Origin: Nitrospira sp.
GTDB taxonomy: Bacteria > Nitrospirota > Nitrospiria > Nitrospirales > Nitrospiraceae
Length of the DNA stretch: 13,852 bases
Direction: 5' to 3'
Assembly (NCBI GenBank): GCA_024998705.1
Contig: JACOEF010000185.1
Span: forward strand, 1 to 13,852
How positions within the stretch are numbered: position 1 is the stretch's first letter; every line of letters begins with the position of its first letter. The translations under genes were made by a program, and so were the position numbers. The notes beneath the pieces were generated by a model that was given only the letters and a program-made list of their open reading frames with translations, was not told the origin of the DNA and did not search any database. This document shows positions 1 to 6,800 of the stretch, one piece after another.

Positions 1-351
1 CCCTCTCGAGGTTAGTTGATGGCGCCCACCAAGTTGGGGCTCTACGTGGCGGGAGTATAGGTAACCTCCACAGGCTTGTCAATCGCAAAGCCGGTTCACG
101 CGCGAGTGCCTTCAAACAGAGTCGTACAAACCCTAGGTCCATATGGCCCCATCGTGGAAAGGACCGTTGATGGGCCTCCCCAGCAGGTGACACCGGATTC
201 CGCGCACAAGGTGCGTCCGCAATGCCCGACGATCTAGGCGGGCCGCCACTCCGTAGGAACAAAGGTCTGGCCACAACCGAAGCACCGTCCCTGTCGAGCC
301 TGACGCAATCGCCACCCGTTCCATAATCTCTTACCTGGCCGCGCAGGCGCG
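1..351. other. Intergenic or gene-poor left edge
   Basis: No convincing gene is seen here. Open frames exist on both strands, including one on the plus strand open from the edge to about 170, but none has a recognisable protein family, a ribosome-binding site or a good start. I see no tRNA cloverleaf, riboswitch or repeat array. The region lies downstream of the DUF4105 gene. Its only structure is a short stem at 343-367 overlapping that gene's stop codon. Confidence 0.5.
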
Positions 352-367
352 CTAAAAAAACGCCTGC
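343..367 (-). other. Stem-loop over the DUF4105 stop codon
   Basis: GCAGGCG (343-349) is the exact reverse complement of CGCCTGC (361-367), with an 11-nt loop. On the minus strand the loop holds a run of seven T that encodes the terminal Phe-Phe and the first T of the TAG stop. The T run lies inside the loop rather than after the stem, so this is not a standard intrinsic terminator. It may still be the 3' end structure of the transcript. Confidence 0.3.
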
Positions 368-2307
368 ATCGTGAACAGGACATCGTTATCATGATCGCGA
401 TGACTGTACTCCAGGCGAAGCGACCAATTCTGCGCGACCGTATACCGCTGGCCCACTGACCAGCGCACATCGTCGGACTTCTCGCCCAACGCATACCTGA
501 GATAGCCCGCCGAGGCCAACAGCCGCCATCGCTCGGCCAGATCGGCATACAGCCCTACCGATGCCCCACCGCCGACCCGATGCCGTTCTTCGTAGGCCCG
601 GCTGTAATTCCCCTCCACTTCCGCAAACGCAAACCAGACCTCACGACGGAGCAGATGCGTGTCCGTCGCTACGCCGATGCCACCACTGACATTCCAATTG
701 CTGCAGAGCTCACAGGTCCCATGTTTGATCGTCTGCATCCCGATATTCAATTTCCAGGAGGGAGCATGGAACAGACCATCGATCGGTGACAACGACAACA
801 CGTTCGCCAGGGTGGCCCGTTCAATCCGCGTCTGGTCGGCCCGGTTGTAGTGACGCAGACTGATCGAACCGAGTTCGATCTGCGCATCCGGCGTATAGCC
901 GGACTCAGGATCGAGCAAATCGTGATATCCGGCCCGCACACTGACCTCTTCGAAGGTGTCGTTGTTTCGCCAGCCTCCGCCCAGACTCGCGCGGGATGTC
1001 TTGTGCCCCAACTCCGGCTGCGTGGCGAAGGGACGAATCAAGAGATCTTGTGACGGAATCCGCAAGAGACTCCGTGCGGTCAAGATCTGCCGGTTGTGGT
1101 CACGAGCCGTCGCTGCCTGCGCTTCGTCGCGCTCCCCCCTATACCGAACATAGTCGGACGCGACATCCAACACGAACGCCTGACGGGCCGGCGGCAGGAT
1201 CCGAAGGTCCTCCGACTGAGCGGCGGACGCATCCTGCACCAATCGCTTCACCACCTCCTGCTCAGGCTCCGACAGGTGTTCGCGCTTGCGGCGAATGAGT
1301 GTGACACGGGACGGACGAAATGCGATCTCGTTCACCAAGCCTGGCTCAGCCGCCAGCACCCGAACCGTGTCGGCCGGGACAGTCCAGAACCGGAACTGCT
1401 CGGTCAGATGCAGCGAAGGGTCCGCATATTCCAGCAAGGATAACAGATGGTAGGAACAGTTCTCCTTGAAGAAAAAGTAATCAAAGGAGGCATTGCCGAG
1501 CTCCCAGGCATGCATGAGGAGCCGACGGATTTGCGGCCCGTTGAAATTCAGCCGATACTCCCAGATATCGCGATTTTCAATGTCCCGATATTCCTGCACC
1601 TCGAGGTAATAGGGAATGGTGGAAAAATATCCTCGATAGCCGCCGAAGATGCCGCGCACGGGATAGGCAAGACCTTCGTCAGGCGGCACATCCGCCGCGT
1701 AATTGATGGTATAGGCCAGAATGCGGGTGTGCGGCGTCTGCCCTTCCTGGTCGATACGCAACAACGTGTGGCCGAACATGGACGCGGGATTGTTCATGAA
1801 CGCCGACGGGAATACGAGCGTGATGGACCGGGCATGAAACTCCTCGATCCATCGTTCGAACCGTTCGCAGGGCATGGGAGGCAGCTGCATCGGATCGCAG
1901 GCCAACTGCTCCGCAAGCCAGGCGTGGCGCGCGACAAACGCACATTGAGCCGGTTGCTGAGAGCGACCGACCAGGTCCGGCGAAAAAAACTGTTTCAGCG
2001 TCGCATCGAGCTCCGCCTGAGGATCGGTCTTGCCTCCGGGCGAGAGAAAAAACCCGGGGGCGTCCTGTTCACTGGTGTAGCCACCGAACAGATTGGCACG
2101 ATAGTGGAGCAGGAGCTGCCACTCACGCGCATCCGCCAACCGAGCCTGACGAGCCTGTTGAAGAAGTTGCGTCACATAAGGCGCGGGCAAATCGTCCGCT
2201 GCGACAGACGTCGCTAGGACAAGAAGAGCCAGCAGAAAAGACAGGATGGGCACGATGGGAAGCAGAAGAACGGACAGGGCTCCGGTCATTGACCGGAGCC
2301 CTGGCAT
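352..2307 (-). CDS. DUF4105 (Lnb_N-like) envelope protein with C-terminal beta-barrel
   Basis: This is a 651-residue exported protein. Residues 1-37 form a signal peptide with one Arg, a long hydrophobic core and an AXA-type end. The central part (about 120-300) matches the DUF4105 family: a conserved stretch around MNNPASMFGH (His180) and later KENCSYHLL (Cys284). This His-then-Cys order is typical of permuted papain-like (NlpC/P60-type) folds. Some DUF4105 members in Bacteroides have been linked to lipoprotein N-acylation (Lnb), but a shared activity here is only a possibility. From about 430 to the end the chain alternates polar and hydrophobic residues and ends in Phe-Phe, as outer-membrane barrels do. 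The gene lies 2 bp after the DUF3015 gene. The start is uncertain: the ATG at 2307 and the second ATG (residue 7, at 2289) both lie at or inside a strong hairpin. A GTG at residue 19 would leave a very short signal peptide. Confidence 0.82.
   Translation of the reverse strand: MPGLRSMTGALSVLLLPIVPILSFLLALLVLATSVAADDLPAPYVTQLLQQARQARLADAREWQLLLHYRANLFGGYTSEQDAPGFFLSPGGKTDPQAELDATLKQFFSPDLVGRSQQPAQCAFVARHAWLAEQLACDPMQLPPMPCERFERWIEEFHARSITLVFPSAFMNNPASMFGHTLLRIDQEGQTPHTRILAYTINYAADVPPDEGLAYPVRGIFGGYRGYFSTIPYYLEVQEYRDIENRDIWEYRLNFNGPQIRRLLMHAWELGNASFDYFFFKENCSYHLLSLLEYADPSLHLTEQFRFWTVPADTVRVLAAEPGLVNEIAFRPSRVTLIRRKREHLSEPEQEVVKRLVQDASAAQSEDLRILPPARQAFVLDVASDYVRYRGERDEAQAATARDHNRQILTARSLLRIPSQDLLIRPFATQPELGHKTSRASLGGGWRNNDTFEEVSVRAGYHDLLDPESGYTPDAQIELGSISLRHYNRADQTRIERATLANVLSLSPIDGLFHAPSWKLNIGMQTIKHGTCELCSNWNVSGGIGVATDTHLLRREVWFAFAEVEGNYSRAYEERHRVGGGASVGLYADLAERWRLLASAGYLRYALGEKSDDVRWSVGQRYTVAQNWSLRLEYSHRDHDNDVLFTMQAFF
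2275..2303 (-). terminator. Perfect 14-bp inverted repeat; terminator or attenuator
   Basis: CAGGGCTCCGGTCA (2275-2288) and TGACCGGAGCCCTG (2290-2303) are exact reverse complements around a single central base. Read on the minus strand, it begins 6 bases after the DUF3015 stop and is followed by a pyrimidine-rich, moderately T-rich stretch (TCCGTTCTTCTGCTTCCC). It therefore looks like an intrinsic terminator of DUF3015. It also covers codons 2-11 of the DUF4105 reading frame, and the ATG of its residue 7 sits in the loop. Confidence 0.6.
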
Positions 2308-2309
2308 TG

Positions 2310-2819
2310 TTAGCGGCTGACGGCTTGCGCGAGGACAGGGCTCTTGGAGACCGCGTCGTTCAACGTCTTCACCAACGCGACCGACGAGGTTTCACCATCC
2401 TGCACCAACGCCGTGTAGCGCTCTTGGGTTAACGCAAAAAACGCCGGATGCTGCTCGTCCGGAATCCCCATGAGCGAAGCCAGGGAAGCCAAATGCTCAC
2501 CCTTTCCCTGCGCCATCTCCTGGGTCAAATTCTCGAAGTTCAGTAAGGCGAACATCGTGGTCTTCTGGTCAGCCATGACTTGCCCATCGTTCGTGCAGCC
2601 GGACGTTCCTGAGCTGATGCCGAAGGTGCCGCTGCCGAACGTGCCGTCGGTTGTCGCCATCATGACTTGCGGGGCGATATTCTTTTGATTCTTATAATCC
2701 GCCCAGGCCAGCTTCCCCAGACCACAACCCGGTCCGGTGTCGGGATTGGCGGCCAAGGCCAAGCCCGCCTGCGATACCACTGCGGCCACGCCCAATGCTA
2801 CGATGACTTGTCTCAGCAT
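2310..2819 (-). CDS. DUF3015 family secreted protein
   Basis: This 169-residue protein has a clean signal peptide (MLRQ, then a hydrophobic core, ending ALA-A at about residue 23), so it should be periplasmic. The mature N-terminus carries the DUF3015 signature GCGLGKLAW, followed by ATTDGTFGSGTFGISSGTSG and a Cys (two Cys in all, a likely disulfide). The family's function is unknown. A strong Shine-Dalgarno (GAGGAGG) lies just upstream of the ATG, which supports this start, and a promoter is visible at 2885-2913. DUF3015 genes are, as I recall, often found beside DUF4105 genes in Gram-negative genomes, so the pair may act together in the envelope. The intervening hairpin suggests that expression of the second gene is reduced or controlled relative to this one. 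Confidence 0.85.
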   Translation of the reverse strand: MLRQVIVALGVAAVVSQAGLALAANPDTGPGCGLGKLAWADYKNQKNIAPQVMMATTDGTFGSGTFGISSGTSGCTNDGQVMADQKTTMFALLNFENLTQEMAQGKGEHLASLASLMGIPDEQHPAFFALTQERYTALVQDGETSSVALVKTLNDAVSKSPVLAQAVSR

Positions 2820-2884
2820 AAGTCCTCCTCGTTTAAACAGGTGGCTGATTCTATCCGCTCGACTACCTATTGATAGCCTGTCGC

Positions 2885-2913
2885 ATTATAGCCAACGTAT
2901 CCCATCTTGTAGA
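2885..2913 (-). promoter_or_regulatory. Sigma70-type promoter for DUF3015
   Basis: On the minus strand there is a perfect TATAAT (-10, plus-strand positions 2885-2890) preceded by a 17-nt spacer and TCTACA (-35, 2908-2913, four of six consensus bases). It would give a leader of about 60 nt before the strong ribosome-binding site of the DUF3015 gene. Confidence 0.6.
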
Positions 2914-2915
2914 GC

Positions 2916-2945
2916 AAAAAAAATTCTGCGTGCCGTCACCGCACC
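2916..2945 (-). terminator. Possible terminator after the phosphoesterase gene
   Basis: Directly after the TAA of the phosphoesterase gene, the minus strand has a small stem (GTGC, 7-nt loop, GCAC), then GCAGAA and a run of eight T (2916-2923). The stem is short, so this is a weak intrinsic terminator at best. It does separate two units, since a promoter overlaps its far end. Confidence 0.4.
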
Positions 2946-3430
2946 TTACTCCGCCCGATCAGCCAGCAAAATATGCCGCGCGTCGAATGTGTCACATTCG
3001 AGCACCAGCAGTCCCACCGCGCGCGGCAAGTGAAACCGTTTCGGTCCCGCAGACCCGGGATTGAACAAGAACACCCCCTCCTGCCATTCCGCCTTCGGCT
3101 GGTGGGTATGCCCGTAGATACAAATCGACGGATACGTACGCGCCAAGAATCCGGCCCCGTCGCGGGTGAGCCGGCCACCCTCATAGAGCCGGTGGTACAG
3201 GGCGATCCGGCGGCCCGCCAGTTCAAGCACCTGCTCCACCGGAAACCCGCTCGCCTCGAACCCATCGACGTTGCCGGATACGGCTGTCACCGGAGCGATG
3301 TGTGCCAACTGCTCAATGACGCCGCCCCGTCCGATATCCCGGCGTGGAGGATATGGTCGACCCCGGAAAAGTGGCGAACAATCGCCCGGTCGAACAACCC
3401 ATGCGTATCTGAAACCACCCCGATGCGCAT
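2946..3430 (-). pseudogene. YfcE/MJ0936-type metallophosphoesterase, frameshifted
   Basis: The intact product would be a 161-residue calcineurin-like phosphodiesterase. The N-terminal part (ATG at 3430) reads MRIGVVSDTHGLFDR, the D-x-H metal motif, and continues to VDHILHAG. The expected next residues, D-I-G-R-G, are in another frame. That second frame continues with GNVD, then YGHTHQP and NPGSAGPKRF, all family motifs, to the TAA at 2946. One extra C in the CCC run at 3338-3340 would restore HAGDIGRGG and a continuous reading frame. The break therefore falls on the catalytic Asp of the second metal motif. A ribosome-binding site (GGAG) lies 6 nt before the ATG, 14 bp after the M48 stop, so the gene is in the same operon. 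It could be a true pseudogene or a sequencing or assembly error in a homopolymer. Everything downstream is well conserved, which favours error or a very recent mutation. Confidence 0.85.
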
Positions 3431-3444
3431 CTGCCACTCCACAA

Positions 3445-4578
3445 CTATTTTTTTGGCTCGGACGTCCCCAACGAGTCCTGAACGCTGTTCCACTCGAAGG
3501 TGAACGGCTCGGGAGTCTGCTTGGGCAATGCGGCCAGTTCCGCTTTCAACCGCTCAGCGCGAGCCGCGCTCATGGGGTGGGTGGAGAAGAGCTCCACACG
3601 TTCTTTGTCTTTTTCCGACAGACGCTCAAAAAACCGGATCATGCCGTCCGGAGCAATGCGTGCGTCGTGCAAGAGCCGAATGCCGGTCACATCGGCTTCC
3701 GTCTCCTGCTCGCGGCCGAACTTCAATGTGGCCAACTCCATTCCTACTTGCCTGGCCAGCCCGAGCAGGCCCTGCTGATCTCCCACAAGAATACTCACCA
3801 CCGCAGCCAACCCCATCATCCTCACGATACGTTCCATCCCGTGCCGCTGCAACACATGATTCAACTCATGACTCAACACCCCTGCCACTTCCTCCCCGCT
3901 CTCCGCCTTCTTCATCAAGCCGGTGAACACCACCACATAGCCCCCCGGCAACGCAAACGCGTTCACCACCGGGCTCTGAACCACCGACACCTGGAACGTG
4001 TAGGGGTTATTGGGAATCTTGACCGTCATGCGCTGGATCATTTCCTGTACCGCCGTGACAGCCGGGCCCTCCTTGAGCACTGTCTCTTTGGTCAAGAAGT
4101 CCTGATAGACCGTTTCGCCGAGCTTCTGTTCCCACTGAACGGGGATGCGAGCTACCGCCCATTCGACGATCAGATCCGACCCGAACCACAACAGCAATCC
4201 CAGCCCGACCACCACCCCCACCGCGCTGCCCCACAAGACACGATGGCTGTGACGCGCGCGCCGACCCTGCTCAGCCGCCCGATCAAGATGCGCCATCAAC
4301 GCAGACGGAGCGGCGCGACGGAAGGCGATGATCAAGACCGGGTCTTTCAGATAAAGCGTCCTGGCCGATGCGCCCTCTCCCCACGACACCACGAGTTGAT
4401 CATGATCCAGCCCCCCGGCCTGAACGGACATGGCCGTGAACGCAATGGCCTCTTCGCCAAGCGAAGCATTCCCGACCGGATCCATGGTCAGACCATCGGC
4501 TGATACCGTGACATAGCACGGCGCACCCGCGCCCGGCAGGCCATCACCGAAACAGAGCGCGTTAGGAGTAGGATTCAT
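3445..4578 (-). CDS. M48 family membrane-anchored metalloprotease
   Basis: This is a 377-residue zinc protease. Residues 1-110 form an N-terminal cytoplasmic-looking domain, followed by a membrane helix at about 114-132. The M48 peptidase domain covers about 150-350. The zinc site is HELNH (His237, Glu238, His241), with the third ligand Glu294 in ETEADVTG; FSTHP at 331-335 is also typical of M48. The layout is like that of other single-helix M48 proteins related to HtpX and BepA/LoiP, which take part in quality control of membrane or envelope proteins. The substrate is unknown. The gene lies after the AIM24 gene, separated by a structured element, and 14 bp before the phosphoesterase gene on the same strand. 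No strong ribosome-binding site is visible before the ATG at 4578, so the start is slightly uncertain. Confidence 0.88.
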   Translation of the reverse strand: MNPTPNALCFGDGLPGAGAPCYVTVSADGLTMDPVGNASLGEEAIAFTAMSVQAGGLDHDQLVVSWGEGASARTLYLKDPVLIIAFRRAAPSALMAHLDRAAEQGRRARHSHRVLWGSAVGVVVGLGLLLWFGSDLIVEWAVARIPVQWEQKLGETVYQDFLTKETVLKEGPAVTAVQEMIQRMTVKIPNNPYTFQVSVVQSPVVNAFALPGGYVVVFTGLMKKAESGEEVAGVLSHELNHVLQRHGMERIVRMMGLAAVVSILVGDQQGLLGLARQVGMELATLKFGREQETEADVTGIRLLHDARIAPDGMIRFFERLSEKDKERVELFSTHPMSAARAERLKAELAALPKQTPEPFTFEWNSVQDSLGTSEPKK

Positions 4579-4592
4579 CGGTTCAGATCTTG

Positions 4593-4714
4593 CGGCCGAT
4601 CAAAATGGCTGCGAACGAGGCCGCAGGTGAACGCAAACCGGAGGCGTACCCTCGGGGGTACGTTGAGGATTTGTCGTGAGCCGAGAACGAAGTGCGCGGG
4701 CATTTCATCGGCCG
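4593..4714. repeat. Structured intergenic element with inverted ends
   Basis: The ends are inverted: CGGCCGAT (4593-4600) pairs exactly with ATCGGCCG (4707-4714), and AAATG (4603-4607) pairs with CATTT (4701-4705) across a small bulge. The centre is a perfect hairpin, CGTACCC (4645-4651), loop TCGG, GGGTACG (4656-4662). The flanks between also pair in part. The element fills the gap between the AIM24 stop (4715) and the leader of the M48 gene. It resembles dispersed REP/MITE-like intergenic elements that I associate with Nitrospira genomes, but copy number cannot be tested here. Confidence 0.5.
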
Positions 4715-5398
4715 TTATTCTGAGACGGGAATGAATTGTCTGATCCAATTCCCGAAACTGCTGGGATTGCGGCTTTGGATGTAGACAACTCCGGGACCAC
4801 GGAAGCGGCACACCAGCCCGTCACCGGAGGTCAGACTGGCAATCCAGCCGGAGGAGGCCTTTTCGATATTGTACGTAGTGGTGGACGTCCAGGCAACGAG
4901 GTGACTGTTATCGACGATGTACTCTTCGTTCGGCTTGAGGTCGATCTTATGAATGGCTCCGAAGCTGTTGAGGACCAGCTGCCCGGTCCCGCCGATCTTC
5001 AGAATAAAAAACCCTTCGCCGCCCAACAGGCCGCGGGTGAGGCTTTGCATCTTGCTTTCGATCTTCACCCCTTCCGCGCCGGCCAGAAAGCCGTCCTTCT
5101 GCACCATGTATTCATTGACGCCGTCAAGATCCAGCAACACGATTTCACCGGGCACCGTCGGAGCCAAGAGGACTTCACCCGCTCCACGACCGGCCCGGAG
5201 CGTCTGGAAGAAAAACTTCTCGCCGCTCAGCATCTTGCGCGACAACGCCCCCAGGAAACCGCCTTCCATCTTGCTTTCGATATCGATCGTCGGCGAGGCG
5301 GCCACCATGGCGCCGGACTCAGCCTTCACCGTCTCCCCTTCATTCAGATAGACGCGCACCATCGGAAATGCCCCGGGATACAGAATCTCACTCTTCAT
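4715..5398 (-). CDS. AIM24 / TIGR00266 family protein
   Basis: This 227-residue soluble protein belongs to the AIM24 (TIGR00266, formerly DUF124) family. The signs are the repeated beta-rich halves: AESGAMVAASPTIDIESK with GGFLGALSRK and GEKFFFQT early on, then a matching IESKMQSLTRGLLGGEGFF and VDNSHLVAW later, and a typical end VVYIQSRNPSSF. The fold is a trimer-forming beta-sandwich. The bacterial function is not established, and mitochondrial Aim24 is linked to membrane organisation. The start at 5398 is chosen because an AGGGAG ribosome-binding site precedes it by about 7 nt and it matches the family N-terminus; the frame is open further upstream, but that part has no family likeness and overlaps the promoter. 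It heads the operon with the M48 protease and the phosphoesterase. Confidence 0.88.
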   Translation of the reverse strand: MKSEILYPGAFPMVRVYLNEGETVKAESGAMVAASPTIDIESKMEGGFLGALSRKMLSGEKFFFQTLRAGRGAGEVLLAPTVPGEIVLLDLDGVNEYMVQKDGFLAGAEGVKIESKMQSLTRGLLGGEGFFILKIGGTGQLVLNSFGAIHKIDLKPNEEYIVDNSHLVAWTSTTTYNIEKASSGWIASLTSGDGLVCRFRGPGVVYIQSRNPSSFGNWIRQFIPVSE

Positions 5399-5443
5399 CT
5401 CGCGCTCCCTTCTTGAAACCACAGCTCGCTGACAATGCAGCCG

Positions 5444-5472
5444 ATTCTGTGGAATGTCCCCCATCCTGTCAA
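5444..5472 (-). promoter_or_regulatory. Strong sigma70-type promoter for the AIM24 operon
   Basis: The minus strand shows a perfect TTGACA (-35, plus positions 5467-5472), a 17-nt spacer and CAGAAT (-10, 5444-5449, four of six consensus bases). Transcription would start near 5437, giving a leader of about 40 nt before the ATG at 5398. This also argues against the longer N-terminal version of the AIM24 protein. Confidence 0.65.
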
Positions 5473-5536
5473 GTCGACAACACAAAACCATCGCGCGCGC
5501 ATACATTCCTCCCCGCGCCCTGCTCGCTCCACCCTC

Positions 5537-5565
5537 TTCAGATTCGGCCGGAACCGACCGATAAA
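5537..5565 (+). promoter_or_regulatory. Possible promoter for the HDOD/GGDEF operon
   Basis: TTCAGA (5537-5542), a 17-nt spacer and GATAAA (5560-5565) match the sigma70 consensus at four of six positions each. It lies 67 bp before the first ATG in the divergent intergenic region. It is weak on its own and supported mainly by position. Confidence 0.3.
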
Positions 5566-5587
5566 GAGCGACCGAGTCAGGACCCGC

Positions 5588-5617
5588 GCGCCGTTGCACC
5601 AGGCGCCGTTGAACCAG
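5588..5617 (+). repeat. Tandem 15-bp direct repeat in the operon leader
   Basis: GCGCCGTTGCACCAG (5588-5602) is followed at once by GCGCCGTTGAACCAG (5603-5617), with one mismatch. The second copy ends in the AGGA (5616-5619) that may be the ribosome-binding site for the ATG at 5632. Tandem sites in a leader could bind a regulator or arise by slippage. No known operator is recognised. Confidence 0.5.
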
Positions 5618-5631
5618 GATAGACCGCTCAT

Positions 5632-5967
5632 ATGAAACGAGTGGTGATAGAAGAACTCACTCCGGGCATGATTCTCGCCAAACCGGTCACCAACAACGCA
5701 GGATTGGTGGTGCTTCCTGTCGGCGCCAAGCTGGATGAAGCGACCCTCTCCCGATTGCAGCGCTTGGAGCTGACCTCTGTCTACGTGGAGGGGGAGGCGG
5801 GTGATGCAAGCGGCAAGACGCTCGACGAGCTGGAAGCCGAGCTCGACCACCGCTTTCGACTGGTGGCCCAGGATCCGATTCAATGCCGACTTCGTGAGGC
5901 GATTCGCCTCCACCTTCGAACCACGCACGGAATCAGCGACCATCCGGAGGCGACGCCATCGGCATGA
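5632..5967 (+). CDS. Small protein like the N-terminal domain of HD-GYP proteins
   Basis: This 111-residue soluble protein begins MKRVVIEELTPGMILAKPV, then NAGLVVLPVGAKLDEATLSR and a short strand ending VYVEG. That pattern (L-x-PGM-x-LA-x-PV, then a G-x-x-L stretch) is what usually precedes the HD domain in HD-GYP cyclic-di-GMP phosphodiesterases, roughly residues 1-60. The remainder is helical and charged and has no recognised domain. The gene ends in an ATGA overlap with the HDOD gene, so the two are translationally coupled. It may be a detached sensor or partner domain acting with the HDOD protein. The molecular function is unknown. The best ribosome-binding site is AGGA about 12 nt upstream, which is distant. 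Confidence 0.75.
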   Translation: MKRVVIEELTPGMILAKPVTNNAGLVVLPVGAKLDEATLSRLQRLELTSVYVEGEAGDASGKTLDELEAELDHRFRLVAQDPIQCRLREAIRLHLRTTHGISDHPEATPSA

Positions 5968-6800
5968 ACCCTTCAGGGCACGTTGATCTCCGTCGACGCA
6001 TCGAGCAGGTCGGGGAGTTGCCGACTCTGCCGCATGTCGTCCAGAAACTCGCCTCGATGATCGGCCGCCCCAACGTGTCGGCGGAAGAAATCGGTGCGCT
6101 GATTGAAAAAGACCAGGTGCTCTCCGCCAAGGTCTTGCGACTGGCCAATTCCCCTTTTTACGGTTTTCCTTCGCGTATTGCGTCGGTCGCTCACGCGGTG
6201 GTGGTCCTGGGCTTGAACGTGGTGAAGGGCCTCACCCTCTGTGCCACGGCGTTCGACATCATGCGCAACGCCGGCATGAACGAACTCTGGCGGCACTCAC
6301 TGGGAGTCGCCATCACCGCGCACATTCTGGGCACCAAGGCGGCCATGAAGAATCCGGAGGAAGTCTTTGTCGGCGGGCTCCTGCACGACATCGGCAAAGT
6401 CGTGTTGTATGTCAAATGGCCCGATGTCGGCCAACAAATCACAGCCCAGACCCGCAAGACCTCCCGACCTCTTATGGACGCGGAGCAGGACCTGTTCGCG
6501 GTCACCCATGCCGACGTCGGAGGATGGCTCGCGACCGCCTGGCATCTCCCGATCAGCCTGAGGGAGCCTATTCTCCATCACCATACGCCGGCGGCAGCGC
6601 GGGAGGCGACGCTTCAAACCGCCATCGTGCACGTGGCGGATGTGTTGGTAAAGGGTCTCTCCTGCGGGAACCCCGGCGACAATCTGGTCCCGCCACTGTC
6701 CCATCAAGCCTGGGATCTGGTGGGCCTGGATGAGCAGAGCCTCGCCCACTGCCTGGCCCAGGCTACGGAAGAATTTCAGACCATCGACGACTACTTATGA
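5964..6800 (+). CDS. HDOD domain signalling protein
   Basis: This 278-residue protein is a single HDOD domain over about residues 10-215. The family signs are the N-terminal LPTLPHVVQKL, the KDQVLSAKVLRLANSPFYG stretch (50-67) and the LLHDIGK motif (139-145). HDOD proteins usually lack enzyme activity and act as scaffolds in signalling. Here, however, several HD-superfamily residues are present: His111, His141-Asp142, His182, His205-207 and Asp226. A metal site is therefore conceivable. It overlaps the gene before (ATGA at 5964) and the gene after (ATGA at 6797), so the three products are probably made together. Its role is inferred to be signal transfer to or from the GGDDF protein. Confidence 0.9.
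   Translation: MNPSGHVDLRRRIEQVGELPTLPHVVQKLASMIGRPNVSAEEIGALIEKDQVLSAKVLRLANSPFYGFPSRIASVAHAVVVLGLNVVKGLTLCATAFDIMRNAGMNELWRHSLGVAITAHILGTKAAMKNPEEVFVGGLLHDIGKVVLYVKWPDVGQQITAQTRKTSRPLMDAEQDLFAVTHADVGGWLATAWHLPISLREPILHHHTPAAAREATLQTAIVHVADVLVKGLSCGNPGDNLVPPLSHQAWDLVGLDEQSLAHCLAQATEEFQTIDDYL

Noticed and set aside
1..351. tRNA or riboswitch
   Set aside because: I looked for cloverleaf arms, the T-loop consensus and common riboswitch cores and found no consistent set.
133..548. Small minus-strand frames including a CFGC-containing one
   Set aside because: The Cys-x-x-Cys resembles a zinc ribbon by chance. The frame runs into the DUF4105 gene, has no good start and no second Cys pair.
1447..2217. 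Plus-strand open frame of 256 codons
   Set aside because: It is antisense to the DUF4105 gene, whose protein has family motifs and a signal peptide. The plus-strand product has no family likeness.
3271..4503. Plus-strand open frame of 410 codons
   Set aside because: It is antisense to the M48 protease and the phosphoesterase. The product is His- and Arg-rich, as expected from the reverse of a GC-rich gene.
4736..5416. Plus-strand open frame of 226 codons
   Set aside because: It is antisense to the AIM24 gene, which has clear family motifs, a promoter and a ribosome-binding site.
5550..5578. ECF-type promoter GGAAC ... GTC upstream of the HDOD operon
   Set aside because: The spacing of 21 nt is too long for known ECF promoters.
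5399..5599. N-terminal extension of the AIM24 protein
   Set aside because: The extension has no family likeness, overlaps a strong promoter and lacks a ribosome-binding site. The internal ATG at 5398 has one.
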